Assembly (NCBI GenBank): GCA_963714145.1
Contig: OY970235.1
Coordinates: 7,750,001 to 7,814,000 of the forward strand
Length of the DNA: 64,000 bases
Direction of reading: 5' to 3'
Source of the DNA: JBBWZH01 sp035544115
Lineage (GTDB): Bacteria; Actinomycetota; Actinomycetes; Mycobacteriales; CADCTP01
Shown: one piece after another, positions 53,353 through 60,274 of the stretch
Numbering within the stretch: position 1 is the first letter of the stretch
Layout of the letters: every line of letters starts with the position of its first letter
Notes under the pieces: generated by a model
Databases searched by the model: none
The model's input: the letters and a program-made list of their open reading frames with translations, nothing else
Told to the model about the DNA's origin: nothing
Translations under genes and position numbers: made by a program

Positions 53353-54205
53353 AGAGACGCACCTCCGATCGCGCGTGCAGTTCGGCGAGCAGGTCCAGCC
53401 GGGGCGCGGCCGGACAGGGTAGGTCGGCCGGCGGCCCGGCGGCCGCCGCCACCGCCCGGTCGGCGACCGCCGCGATGTCGCCGGCCAGCCCGGCCAGCAC
53501 GGCGTGCACCAGCAGCGGGTCGAAGCCGCGCAACCGGATCGCCGCGGTGGCCGGCCCGGACACCGCCAGGTACCCGGCCGCCAGCGCGGCGGCGGTGGCA
53601 TCGCCGCCCGCGGCGACACTGACCGCGCCCAGCGCCACCGGGTGATGCGGCCCGCCAGCCCGCCCTGCCGTGCCGGCCCGCCCGGTCGGCCCGCCCGGCC
53701 CGGCCGGGAGGTCCAGCGCGCCCAGCCCAGCCAGTACCGGGCCGGGCCAGGCGGCCCGGCCGGCGCGCAGCAGCGCCCGCCCCTGCTGCCGGGACGCTGC
53801 CCGCTGCGCCGGTGACGGGGTCCGTGCGTCCGCCTCCGCGTCGAGCTCGGCCCAGGCACCCGCCGAATCCACTGTGGACGCGTCGATGGCCCGGCCCGGC
53901 CCGGCTGCCGCTGCTGGCCGCGGGTCCACACCGTCCGGCGTCGACCCACCGTCGACCGGACTCGCCCCGCCACCGGCATCCACTGTGGACCGCCCGGCGA
54001 GCCGGGCCGCCGCGGCGGCCAGTCCGGCGGCCACCAGTCCGGCCGTCCACAGCCGGCCGCGCAGGAAGCCGGCCAGGCCGGCCGGGTCGTGGACCAGACC
54101 CGCGTCGAGCGCCGCCTCCATCCCGCCGGAGTGCGCGTGCCCGCCGGCCGGCAGCCGGGAGTCGGTCAGCAGCACCAGCGCGACTGCTGCGGGTAGCGAG
54201 GTCAT
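53342..54205 (-). CDS. ureF: Urease accessory protein UreF
   Basis: 287 residues, five bases after the ureC stop. The start LLTDSRLPAGGHAHSGGMEA and the later RLRGFDPLLVHAVLAGLAGD match UreF, the bridge between UreD and UreG. Between about residues 75 and 125 it carries a Gly/Pro/Ala/Asp insertion (GGGASPVDGGSTPDGVDPRP) flanked by two copies of the dispersed TCCACTGTGGA palindrome (53878 and 53979). The insertion replaces or extends a helix; the rest is of usual size, so function may be kept. Confidence 0.88.
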   Translation of the reverse strand: MTSLPAAVALVLLTDSRLPAGGHAHSGGMEAALDAGLVHDPAGLAGFLRGRLWTAGLVAAGLAAAAARLAGRSTVDAGGGASPVDGGSTPDGVDPRPAAAAGPGRAIDASTVDSAGAWAELDAEADARTPSPAQRAASRQQGRALLRAGRAAWPGPVLAGLGALDLPAGPGGPTGRAGTAGRAGGPHHPVALGAVSVAAGGDATAAALAAGYLAVSGPATAAIRLRGFDPLLVHAVLAGLAGDIAAVADRAVAAAAGPPADLPCPAAPRLDLLAELHARSEVRLFAS

Positions 54206-54210
54206 CGGGC

Positions 54211-55932
54211 TCAGAACAGGAAGTAGCGCTGGGTCATCGGCAGTTCGACGGCCGGCTCGGCCTCGATCACGTCGCCGTCGATGCGGACCGTGAAGGTGTC
54301 CGGCTCGACCTCGACCCGCGGCAGCGCGGTGTTCTCCGGCAGGTCGGCCTTGCGTAGCGACCGGACATCGCCGACCGGCACCAGCGGCCGGGGCAGTTGC
54401 AGCCGCTCGGCCAGCCCGTCCGCCAGCGCGGCCGGCGCGACGAAGGTCAGCGAGGTGGCCGCGGCGGCCCGCGGCGCGGCGCCCCACATCGGCCGGGGCA
54501 GCACCGGCTGCGGCGTCGGGATCGAGGCGTTCGCGTCGCCCATCGCGCCCCAGGCGATCAGCCCGCCCTTCAGCACGACGTGCGGCCGGACGCCGAAGAA
54601 CGCCGGCTCCCAGAGCACCAGGTCGGCCAGTTTTCCCGCCGCCACCGAGCCGATCTCGGCGTCCAGTCCATGTGTGACAGCCGGGCAGATCGTGTACTTC
54701 GCGACGTACCGGCGGGCCCGCAGGTTGTCCGCCGCGCCATCGCCGGCCAGCGCGCCGCGCCGCTGCTTCATCACATGCGCGGTCTGCCAGGTGCGGATGA
54801 TCACCTCGCCGATCCGGCCCATCGCCTGCGCGTCCGACCCGATCATCGAGATCGCGCCGAGGTCGTGCAGCACGTCCTCGGCGGCGATGGTGGACGGCCG
54901 GATCCGGCTCTCGGCGAAGGCGAGGTCTTCCGGCACGGCCGGGTTCAGGTGGTGGCAGACCATCAGCATGTCGAGGTGCTCGTCGATGGTGTTCACCGTG
55001 AACGGCCGGGTCGGGTTGGTGGACGACGGCAGCACGTTCGGGTGGCTGACCACGGTGATGATGTCCGGCGCGTGCCCGCCGCCGGCACCCTCGGTGTGGT
55101 AGGCGTGGATGGATCGGCCGGCGATAGCGGCCAGCGTGTCCTCCACGAAGCCGGCCTCGTTCAGCGTGTCGCTGTGCAGCGCCGCCTGCACGCCGGCCTG
55201 GTCGCACACCCGCAGGCAGGCGTCGATGGCGGCCGGCGTGGAGCCCCAGTCCTCGTGCAGCTTGAAGCCGGCCGCGCCGGCCCGCAGCTGCTCCCACATC
55301 GCCGGCGCGGACACGGTGTTGCCCTTGCCCAGCAGCATCACGTTCACCGGCAGGTCGGCCATCGCGGCGTGCATCCGGGCCAGGTGCCAGGAACCGGGGG
55401 TGACCGTGGTCGCCTTGGTGCCCTCGGCCGGGCCGGTGCCACCGCCGATGACCGTGGTGATGCCGGCGCCGAGCGCCTCCGGGATCAACTGTGGACAGAT
55501 CAGGTGCACGTGGCAGTCGATCGCGCCCGCGGTCAGGATCTTCCCGTTGCCGGCGAGGATCTCGGTGGACGGCCCGATCACCAGGTCCGGGTGGACGCCG
55601 GTCATCGTGTCCGGGTTGCCCGCCTTGCCCAGCGCGGTGATCCGGCCGTCCCGGATGCCGACGTCCGCCTTGATCACGCCCCAGTGGTCCAGGATCACCG
55701 CTCCGGTGATGACGAGATCCGGGGCGCCCTCGGCCCGGGTGGCCAGCGACTGCCCCATCGACTCGCGGATCACCTTGCCGCCGCCGAACACCGCCTCGTC
55801 ACCGGCGACCGGCCCGCGGGACAGATCCTCGGTGACTTCGATCAGCAGGTTGGTGTCGGCCAGCCGGATCCGGTCGCCGGTCGTCGGCCCGTACAGCAGC
55901 GCGTACCGCTGCCGGGTCAGCTCAGCCGGCAT
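54211..55932 (-). CDS. ureC: Urease alpha subunit UreC
   Basis: 573 residues, the normal length. It hydrolyses urea to ammonia and carbamate in the cytoplasm. Active-site groups are intact: HVHLICPQ nickel ligands, the carbamylated lysine region (AAGFKLHEDWG), MVCHHLNP with the catalytic histidine, and GSDAQAMGRIGE with the aspartate nickel ligand. The ATG lies 11 bases inside the end of ureB, so translation is coupled. The product provides nitrogen from urea and can raise local pH. Confidence 0.97.
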   Translation of the reverse strand: MPAELTRQRYALLYGPTTGDRIRLADTNLLIEVTEDLSRGPVAGDEAVFGGGKVIRESMGQSLATRAEGAPDLVITGAVILDHWGVIKADVGIRDGRITALGKAGNPDTMTGVHPDLVIGPSTEILAGNGKILTAGAIDCHVHLICPQLIPEALGAGITTVIGGGTGPAEGTKATTVTPGSWHLARMHAAMADLPVNVMLLGKGNTVSAPAMWEQLRAGAAGFKLHEDWGSTPAAIDACLRVCDQAGVQAALHSDTLNEAGFVEDTLAAIAGRSIHAYHTEGAGGGHAPDIITVVSHPNVLPSSTNPTRPFTVNTIDEHLDMLMVCHHLNPAVPEDLAFAESRIRPSTIAAEDVLHDLGAISMIGSDAQAMGRIGEVIIRTWQTAHVMKQRRGALAGDGAADNLRARRYVAKYTICPAVTHGLDAEIGSVAAGKLADLVLWEPAFFGVRPHVVLKGGLIAWGAMGDANASIPTPQPVLPRPMWGAAPRAAAATSLTFVAPAALADGLAERLQLPRPLVPVGDVRSLRKADLPENTALPRVEVEPDTFTVRIDGDVIEAEPAVELPMTQRYFLF

Positions 55933-56383
55933 CAGCACCGTCCACTTCGGACTTTTGTCCGGTCCGGGCCGGGGCGGCAGCGCCGGACTCGGGCCCGGCA
56001 CCGGCTGGGCCGGCACCGTCGGGCGGTCGGCCGGCCGGGCCCGGGGCAGCACCGTCCAGATCGGACGGACCGCCGAGCCGTAGCCCCGGCACCCGGCGGT
56101 GGCCGGCCAGCGGCACGGCCGAGACCTCCCGGGTGACCCCGGGCTCGAACCGCACCGCGGTGCCGGCGGGGATGTCCAGCCGGTGCCCCCAGGCGGCGGC
56201 CCGGTCGAACCGCAGCGCCGGGTTGGCGGCGGCCAGGTGATAGTGCGAGCCCACCTGTACCGGCCGGTCGCCGGTGTTGCGCACGACCAGCGTCCGCGCC
56301 GGCCGGTCGGCGTTCAGCAGCACCGGTTCGGCTCCGACGATCACCTCGCCCGGCACGCCGGTACCGGTGTCCGGCCCGGTCAT
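55922..56383 (-). CDS. ureB: Urease beta subunit UreB with a long C-terminal extension
   Basis: 153 residues; the core of about 100 (PGEVIVGAEPVLLNADRPAR; VQVGSHYHLAAANPALRFDR; AVRFEPGVTREVSAVPLAGH) is typical. About 45 extra residues rich in Gly, Pro and Ala follow (GPSDLDGAAPGPAGRPPDGA), probably a flexible tail. ATG 56383 overlaps the ureA stop (ATGA). Confidence 0.93.
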   Translation of the reverse strand: MTGPDTGTGVPGEVIVGAEPVLLNADRPARTLVVRNTGDRPVQVGSHYHLAAANPALRFDRAAAWGHRLDIPAGTAVRFEPGVTREVSAVPLAGHRRVPGLRLGGPSDLDGAAPGPAGRPPDGAGPAGAGPESGAAAPARTGQKSEVDGADAG

Positions 56384-56682
56384 GGGATCGGCCGGTGCAC
56401 GGTGATCAGCTTGGTGCCGTCCGGGAAGGTCGCCTCGACCTGCACCTCGTCCAGCATCTCCGGCACCCCGGCCAGGACGTCGTCGCGGTCGAGCACCTCG
56501 CGCCCGGCGGACATCAGGTCCACCACCGACCGGCCGTCCCGGGCGCCCTCGAGCAGGAACGAGGTGATCAGCGCGACCGCCTCGGGGTAGTTGAGCCGCA
56601 GGCCGCGAGCCCGCCGGTCCCGGGCCAACCCGGCGGCCACGTGCACGAGCAGGCGCTCCTGCTCGTGCGGGGTCAGCCGCAC
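56380..56682 (-). CDS. ureA: Urease gamma subunit UreA
   Basis: 100 residues from GTG 56682, giving the standard start VRLTPHEQERLLVHVAAG and normal length; the open frame upstream is not used. RGLRLNYPEAVALITSFLLE and VPEMLDEVQVEATFPDGTKL are diagnostic. It is the first gene of the operon; the promoter must lie in the 240 bases to the right. Confidence 0.93.
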   Translation of the reverse strand: MRLTPHEQERLLVHVAAGLARDRRARGLRLNYPEAVALITSFLLEGARDGRSVVDLMSAGREVLDRDDVLAGVPEMLDEVQVEATFPDGTKLITVHRPIP

Positions 56683-56924
56683 CCGAGCCTCGCAGCCATC
56701 GGCGCCTCCCTGCGGACGACTGCGAGGGATTGTCGCACCAGGCCCCGGCCGGCAGGTTGCCACCGCGTTACCGGGCCGGCCGCGCCCCGCGCCGGTGGAC
56801 CGGTCGATTGTGCCTGTGCCGGGCTGATCAGCAGCCGTCTGACGCAGTATGATGATGCATGACTACATCATGATGGAGCCGGAATGAATCTAGTTGGCCA
56901 CCCAGGAAGGATGTCGATAGCCAG
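56683..56924. other. Divergent promoter region of urease and XRE genes
   Basis: About 240 bases. The left part, for ureA, is GC-rich without a recognisable -10. The right part, for the XRE gene, is AT-richer and carries a good -10 and an operator-like repeat at 56848-56874. No gene is seen. Confidence 0.4.
56848..56874 (+). promoter_or_regulatory. -10 box and operator-like inverted repeat of the XRE gene
   Basis: TATGAT (56848-56853) is a near-consensus -10. It overlaps an inverted repeat ATGATGATGCA-TGAC-TACATCATGAT (56849-56874, 9 of 11 paired), a natural site for autorepression by the XRE protein encoded about 50 bases downstream. Confidence 0.45.
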
Positions 56925-57176
56925 ATGGAGACGGAAGAGCGGGTCACCGAGCGGCAGTACCTGCGCGGGCTGGGCAAGCGGATCAAGCTGCTGCGGATCG
57001 ACCGGGAGCTGTCGCAGGAGCAGTTGGCCAAGGCGTCCGGCATGTCGCGAAACTTCGTCAGCTCGGTCGAGCGCGGCGCCCACGGCGTGGACGTGGTGCG
57101 GCTGGTCCGGCTGGCCGCCGCGTTGGGCGTCGATGTCGCGGTGCTGGTGTCCGACCCTCCCGGCCGGGTCTCGTGA
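56925..57176 (+). CDS. Small XRE-family helix-turn-helix regulator
   Basis: 83 residues and little more than the DNA-binding domain (LGKRIKLLRIDRELSQEQLA, MSRNFVSSVERGAHGVDVVR), so it probably acts as a dimeric repressor without ligand domain. AGGAAGG lies about 17 bases upstream of ATG 56925, rather far, so the start is uncertain. The upstream inverted repeat suggests autoregulation. It converges on the MerR gene with 16 bases between stops. Confidence 0.82.
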   Translation: METEERVTERQYLRGLGKRIKLLRIDRELSQEQLAKASGMSRNFVSSVERGAHGVDVVRLVRLAAALGVDVAVLVSDPPGRVS

Positions 57177-57192
57177 CCGGCCAGCCCACCGC

Positions 57193-58290
57193 CTACCCCA
57201 CCAGCCCGGCCGGGCTGGCTGGCTCGGCCGGGCTGGCTGGCTCGGCCGGGCTGGCTGGCTCGGCCGGGCTGGCTGGCTCGGCCGGGCTGGCTGGCTCGGC
57301 CGGGCTGGCTGGCTCGGCCGGAGTGGCTGGCTCGGCTGGAGTGGTGGCCGTGCCGCGCAGGCCGTCCATCAGCCAGGCCCAGGCCGCCGCGACCGGCGAT
57401 GGGCCGGCTGGCCAGCCGTTGATCAGCGCGACCAGTTGCCAGTACCGCCCGGTGCGCGGGTCGTAGGCCGCCTGATAGCGGTCCAGCAGCCAGCGCCGGA
57501 ACTCCGGGCCGTCCGGCCGGCCGAGCAGCCGGGCCTGCGCGCCGGCGAACTCGTCGATGGCCGGCCGGGCGGCCGGGTCGGTGGCGGCCCGGCCGGCGGC
57601 CAGCGCGTCCCGGGCGGCGGCCATCGCGGCGGTGTTCATCGCCTGGTAGGCGGCTTCGTCGTACCGGTCGCCGGCCTCCCGCCAGAACCACTGGACGCTG
57701 TCCCGCAGTTGGCTGATGTAGTCGTCGTCGGTGACCAGTTCGGCCAGCTCCATCCAGGCGTCGATCTGGTCGGCGCTCGGTTCCTCCGGCAGCGTGGGGG
57801 CGCTGTGCCGGCGGAACCAGGCGGCCGCGGTCGGGTCCACCGGGGTGTCGGCCATCACCCGGTCGAGGAAGTCGTGGATCACCGCGGTGCGCTCGATCGC
57901 GGTCAGCCGGGTCACCTGCTGCGCCCGGGCCAGGTAGGCCGGCGAGGCCCCGGCCGCCACCGTCGCCCGCAGCACGGCCCGCCGCACCTGCAGCGCCTTC
58001 ACCTGTGCATCCAGCGCCTCGGCGTGCAGGCTGAGCACGTCCGCGAGGTTGGCCTGCCGGTCCAGCACCCGCCGGATGGTGTCCAGGTCGAGGTCGAGCT
58101 CGCGCAGCGTGCGGACCAGGTCCAGCCGGATCAGGTCGGCCGGCGTGTAGCGCCGGTAGCCGGACGCGGTCCGGGTGGTCGGCGGAAGCACGCCGATATC
58201 CGAGTAGTACCGGATCGTCTTCACCGGCAGCCCGGAGCGTCGGGACAGCTCACCGATCGGGTACGTGCCGCTTCCGGCTTGAGTCTCCAT
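57193..58290 (-). CDS. MerR-family regulator with a PAEPAS repeat tail, divergent from the L11 paralogue
   Basis: 365 residues from ATG 58290. The MerR winged HTH is at 8-75 (YPIGELSRRSGLPVKTIRYY, GYRRYTPADLIRLDLVRTL), followed by the dimer helix (LDLDTIRRVLDRQANLADVL). The effector part, 125-320, is all-helical (WMELAELVTDDDYISQLRDS; AIDEFAGAQARLLGRPDGPE). Its size and helical character recall the drug-binding half of TipA-type regulators, but I see no firm homology. The last 45 residues are six to seven copies of PAEPAS encoded by an 18-base tandem repeat. A palindrome spans its start region and the promoter of the divergent L11-like gene, so it should control that gene and itself. There is no clear ribosome site; the message may be leaderless. 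Confidence 0.85.
   Translation of the reverse strand: METQAGSGTYPIGELSRRSGLPVKTIRYYSDIGVLPPTTRTASGYRRYTPADLIRLDLVRTLRELDLDLDTIRRVLDRQANLADVLSLHAEALDAQVKALQVRRAVLRATVAAGASPAYLARAQQVTRLTAIERTAVIHDFLDRVMADTPVDPTAAAWFRRHSAPTLPEEPSADQIDAWMELAELVTDDDYISQLRDSVQWFWREAGDRYDEAAYQAMNTAAMAAARDALAAGRAATDPAARPAIDEFAGAQARLLGRPDGPEFRRWLLDRYQAAYDPRTGRYWQLVALINGWPAGPSPVAAAWAWLMDGLRGTATTPAEPATPAEPASPAEPASPAEPASPAEPASPAEPASPAEPASPAGLVG
57211..57336. repeat. 18-base tandem repeat, six exact copies plus one with two changes
   Basis: Unit CGGGCTGGCTGGCTCGGC, six exact copies from 57211 to 57318, then CGGAGTGGCTGGCTCGGC to 57336 and a decayed remnant. It lies inside the 3' end of the MerR gene and codes for PAEPAS on the minus strand. 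Unit length keeps the frame, so copy number can vary without breaking the gene. Confidence 0.9.
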
Positions 58291-58308
58291 CAACGGGAGA
58301 CTTTACCG
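58279..58308 (+). promoter_or_regulatory. MerR-type promoter with operator in the spacer, upstream of the L11 paralogue
   Basis: The palindrome AGTCTCC-N7-GGAGACT (58282-58302) lies between TTGAGT (58279-58284, -35-like) and TTTACC/TTACCG (58302-58308, -10-like), with spacing of 17-18. MerR regulators bind in this spacer and twist the DNA to activate. The predicted transcript would start at or next to ATG 58316, so it would be leaderless. The same site overlaps the MerR start codon on the other strand. Confidence 0.5.
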
Positions 58309-58315
58309 TCGGGCC

Positions 58316-58741
58316 ATGCCACCGAAGAAGAAGATCGTCGCCACGGTGACGATCCAGTTGGACGCCGGCCAGGCGAACATGGGCAAGGCCGGCCAGGCCC
58401 TGGGTCCGCACGGCGTGAACATCGTCGAGGTCGTTCGCACCTACAACGCGGCCACCGAGAAGCAGCGCGGCGACGTCGTCCCGGCCGTCATCACCATCTA
58501 CGAGGACCGTACGTTCTCGCTGGTCACGAAGACGCCGCCGACGTCCGCGCTGCTGCGCAAGGCGGCCGGGCTGGATCGCGGCGCCAGCGCCCCGAACGGC
58601 ACCCCGGTGGCCCGGCTGACCCGCGAGCAGGTCCGCGACGTCGCCCGGGTCAAGCTGCCCGACCTGAACACCACCGACCTGGACGCCGCCGAGCGGGTCA
58701 TCGCCGGCACCGCCCGTTCGATGGGTATCGCGGTCGACTGA
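58316..58741 (+). CDS. Ribosomal protein L11 paralogue lacking the proline loop
   Basis: 141 residues, full length for L11. The C-terminal RNA-binding domain is well conserved (TYNAATEKQRGDVVPAVITI; VTKTPPTSALLRKAAGLDRG; DLDAAERVIAGTARSMGI). In the N-terminal domain the usual loop NPxPPVGPALG is replaced by NMGKAGQALG, one residue shorter and without its prolines. Those prolines contact thiopeptides such as thiostrepton and micrococcin and take part in RelA and factor signalling on the ribosome. It is not next to rplA or nusG but is divergent from a MerR regulator. I infer an inducible alternative L11, perhaps protecting the ribosome. The normal rplK must be elsewhere; a plain duplicate is possible. 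Confidence 0.88.
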   Translation: MPPKKKIVATVTIQLDAGQANMGKAGQALGPHGVNIVEVVRTYNAATEKQRGDVVPAVITIYEDRTFSLVTKTPPTSALLRKAAGLDRGASAPNGTPVARLTREQVRDVARVKLPDLNTTDLDAAERVIAGTARSMGIAVD

Positions 58742-58751
58742 GCCATCCGAC

Positions 58752-59864
58752 CTACTCCTCGAACGGGTCGTGGCGGATCCGGGCCGGCGGCACCTGCTGC
58801 GCGCACAGCGCGGCGATGCTGGCCCGGATCATCGCCGGCGCGCCGCTGACGAACACCTCGTGCTGCGTCCACTGGCCGTACTGCCGGGCCACGTCCGAGA
58901 TCAGCCCGCGCCGGCCGACATGGTTGGCGTCGTCCGACACCGCCGAGACAACCGTCAGCCAGGGATACTGCCCGGACAGCCGCATCAGCCCGCCGAGTTG
59001 GTACAACTCGGCGGCCTTGCGGGCGCCGAAGAACAGGTGCACTGAGCGCGACCGGTTCCACCCGAGCATGCCCTCGATCATCGCCCGGAGCGGGGCCAGC
59101 CCGGTGCCCCCGCCGATCATCAGCAGGTTCGGTCCGGGGCCTGGCGGCACCCGCAGCCCGCCCTGCGGCGGGCCCAGCCGGAGCACGTCGCCGACCTTGG
59201 TGTGTGCCACCAACGCGCCGCTCACCCAGCCGCCCGGTACCGCCCGGACGTGCAGTTCGAGCGTGCCGTCCGCGCGCGGGGCGTTGGCGAGCGAGTACGT
59301 CCGCCAGAGCCGGGGCCGGCGCGGCGTCTCGAGGCTCAGGTACTGGCCGGGGGTGAACAGGTACGGCTGATCCGGGCGCAGGGTGAGCAGCGCGATGTCC
59401 CGGGCGGCCCGCTCGACCCGGGTGACCCGCGCGTACCACCACGGCGGCGAGTCCCTGACCTGCTCGGCGGCGGTGATCATCCGCTGTGCGATCGCCCCGT
59501 ACGCGGTCAGCCAGGCCGATTCGATCTGTGGTGTCCAGTCGCCGGCGGGGGTGCACTGCCGGATCGCCGCCACCAGCGACCGGCCGACCGCCGCGTAGTG
59601 CTCCGGCTGGACCCCGTACTTGCGGTGCGCGCAGCCGAGTTCCGCGAGGTACTGGTCCAACTGGACCGGGCTGTCCAGGCCCTGCACCAGCTTCACCACG
59701 GCCTGCAGCAGTCGGCTCCGCTGCGCATCCATCGTCAGCGGGAACATGTCCCGCAATGCCGGGTTCTCGAGGAACAGCCGGGCGTAGAAGAAGGCCATTA
59801 TCTTCTCGGCGACTGGCTCGACCCGGGCGAAACTCTCCTTGATCAGCTGTGGTTCCTGTGACAT
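58752..59864 (-). CDS. hmp: Flavohaemoprotein (globin plus FAD/NAD reductase)
   Basis: 370 residues from ATG 59864, with GAGG upstream. A globin domain (1-135; FARVEPVAEKIMAFFYARLF, proximal His in CAHRKYGV), then an FAD-binding barrel (YLFTPGQYLSLE, RTYSLAN) and an NAD-binding domain (GGGTGLAPLRAMIEGML; EVFVSGAPAMI). Such proteins turn nitric oxide into nitrate with oxygen and NADH and protect against nitrosative stress. It converges on the L11 paralogue with 10 bases between stops. An inverted repeat about 100 bases upstream of the ATG may be an operator. Confidence 0.9.
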   Translation of the reverse strand: MSQEPQLIKESFARVEPVAEKIMAFFYARLFLENPALRDMFPLTMDAQRSRLLQAVVKLVQGLDSPVQLDQYLAELGCAHRKYGVQPEHYAAVGRSLVAAIRQCTPAGDWTPQIESAWLTAYGAIAQRMITAAEQVRDSPPWWYARVTRVERAARDIALLTLRPDQPYLFTPGQYLSLETPRRPRLWRTYSLANAPRADGTLELHVRAVPGGWVSGALVAHTKVGDVLRLGPPQGGLRVPPGPGPNLLMIGGGTGLAPLRAMIEGMLGWNRSRSVHLFFGARKAAELYQLGGLMRLSGQYPWLTVVSAVSDDANHVGRRGLISDVARQYGQWTQHEVFVSGAPAMIRASIAALCAQQVPPARIRHDPFEE

Positions 59865-60274
59865 CGCATCCTCGTGGTTTCGACCCCGTCCGCCGGCGGG
59901 CGGCACGGTGGCCCGGCCCACCCACTGCCCGTCCGGCGGTCATTTGCCGCCGAGGCTAGTCACTCTCCGTTTCTCTGCGCTATCAATTGACTTCGGAGAG
60001 TGGTCATGGTGGGGTGGGCGCTCCCGCGCGGTGCGATTCACCCGGGAGGGTGGCGCCGCATAGTAGAAGGTCCTTTTTGTCGGTTGATCGGGCTGATGTG
60101 AGGTGGCCGTCCGGTGTGCCCGACCTGTCCCCGCGGTGCGCGGGCGACTTCTTGTTCCGCACGCCGTCGCCGTCCGTGCGACGATGGGCCCTGACATCGA
60201 CGGACGGCAGCGGCGGCTCGTGGGTCCGGCGGTCGGGGGGTCGGCCGGCAGCGCGCAGGAGGGCCACGACCAGC
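59865..60274. other. Divergent region of 410 bases with an inverted repeat
   Basis: CACTCTCCG (59961-59969) and CGGAGAGTG (59994-60002) form a perfect 9-base inverted repeat with a 24-base AT-richer spacer containing TTGACT on the plus strand and TTGATA on the minus strand. It lies between the flavohaemoprotein and the ParA-like gene and could serve either. No gene is seen, though one frame is open through it. Confidence 0.4.

Noticed and set aside
57211..57336. CRISPR-like array
   Set aside because: The units are directly adjacent with no spacers and lie in a coding frame.
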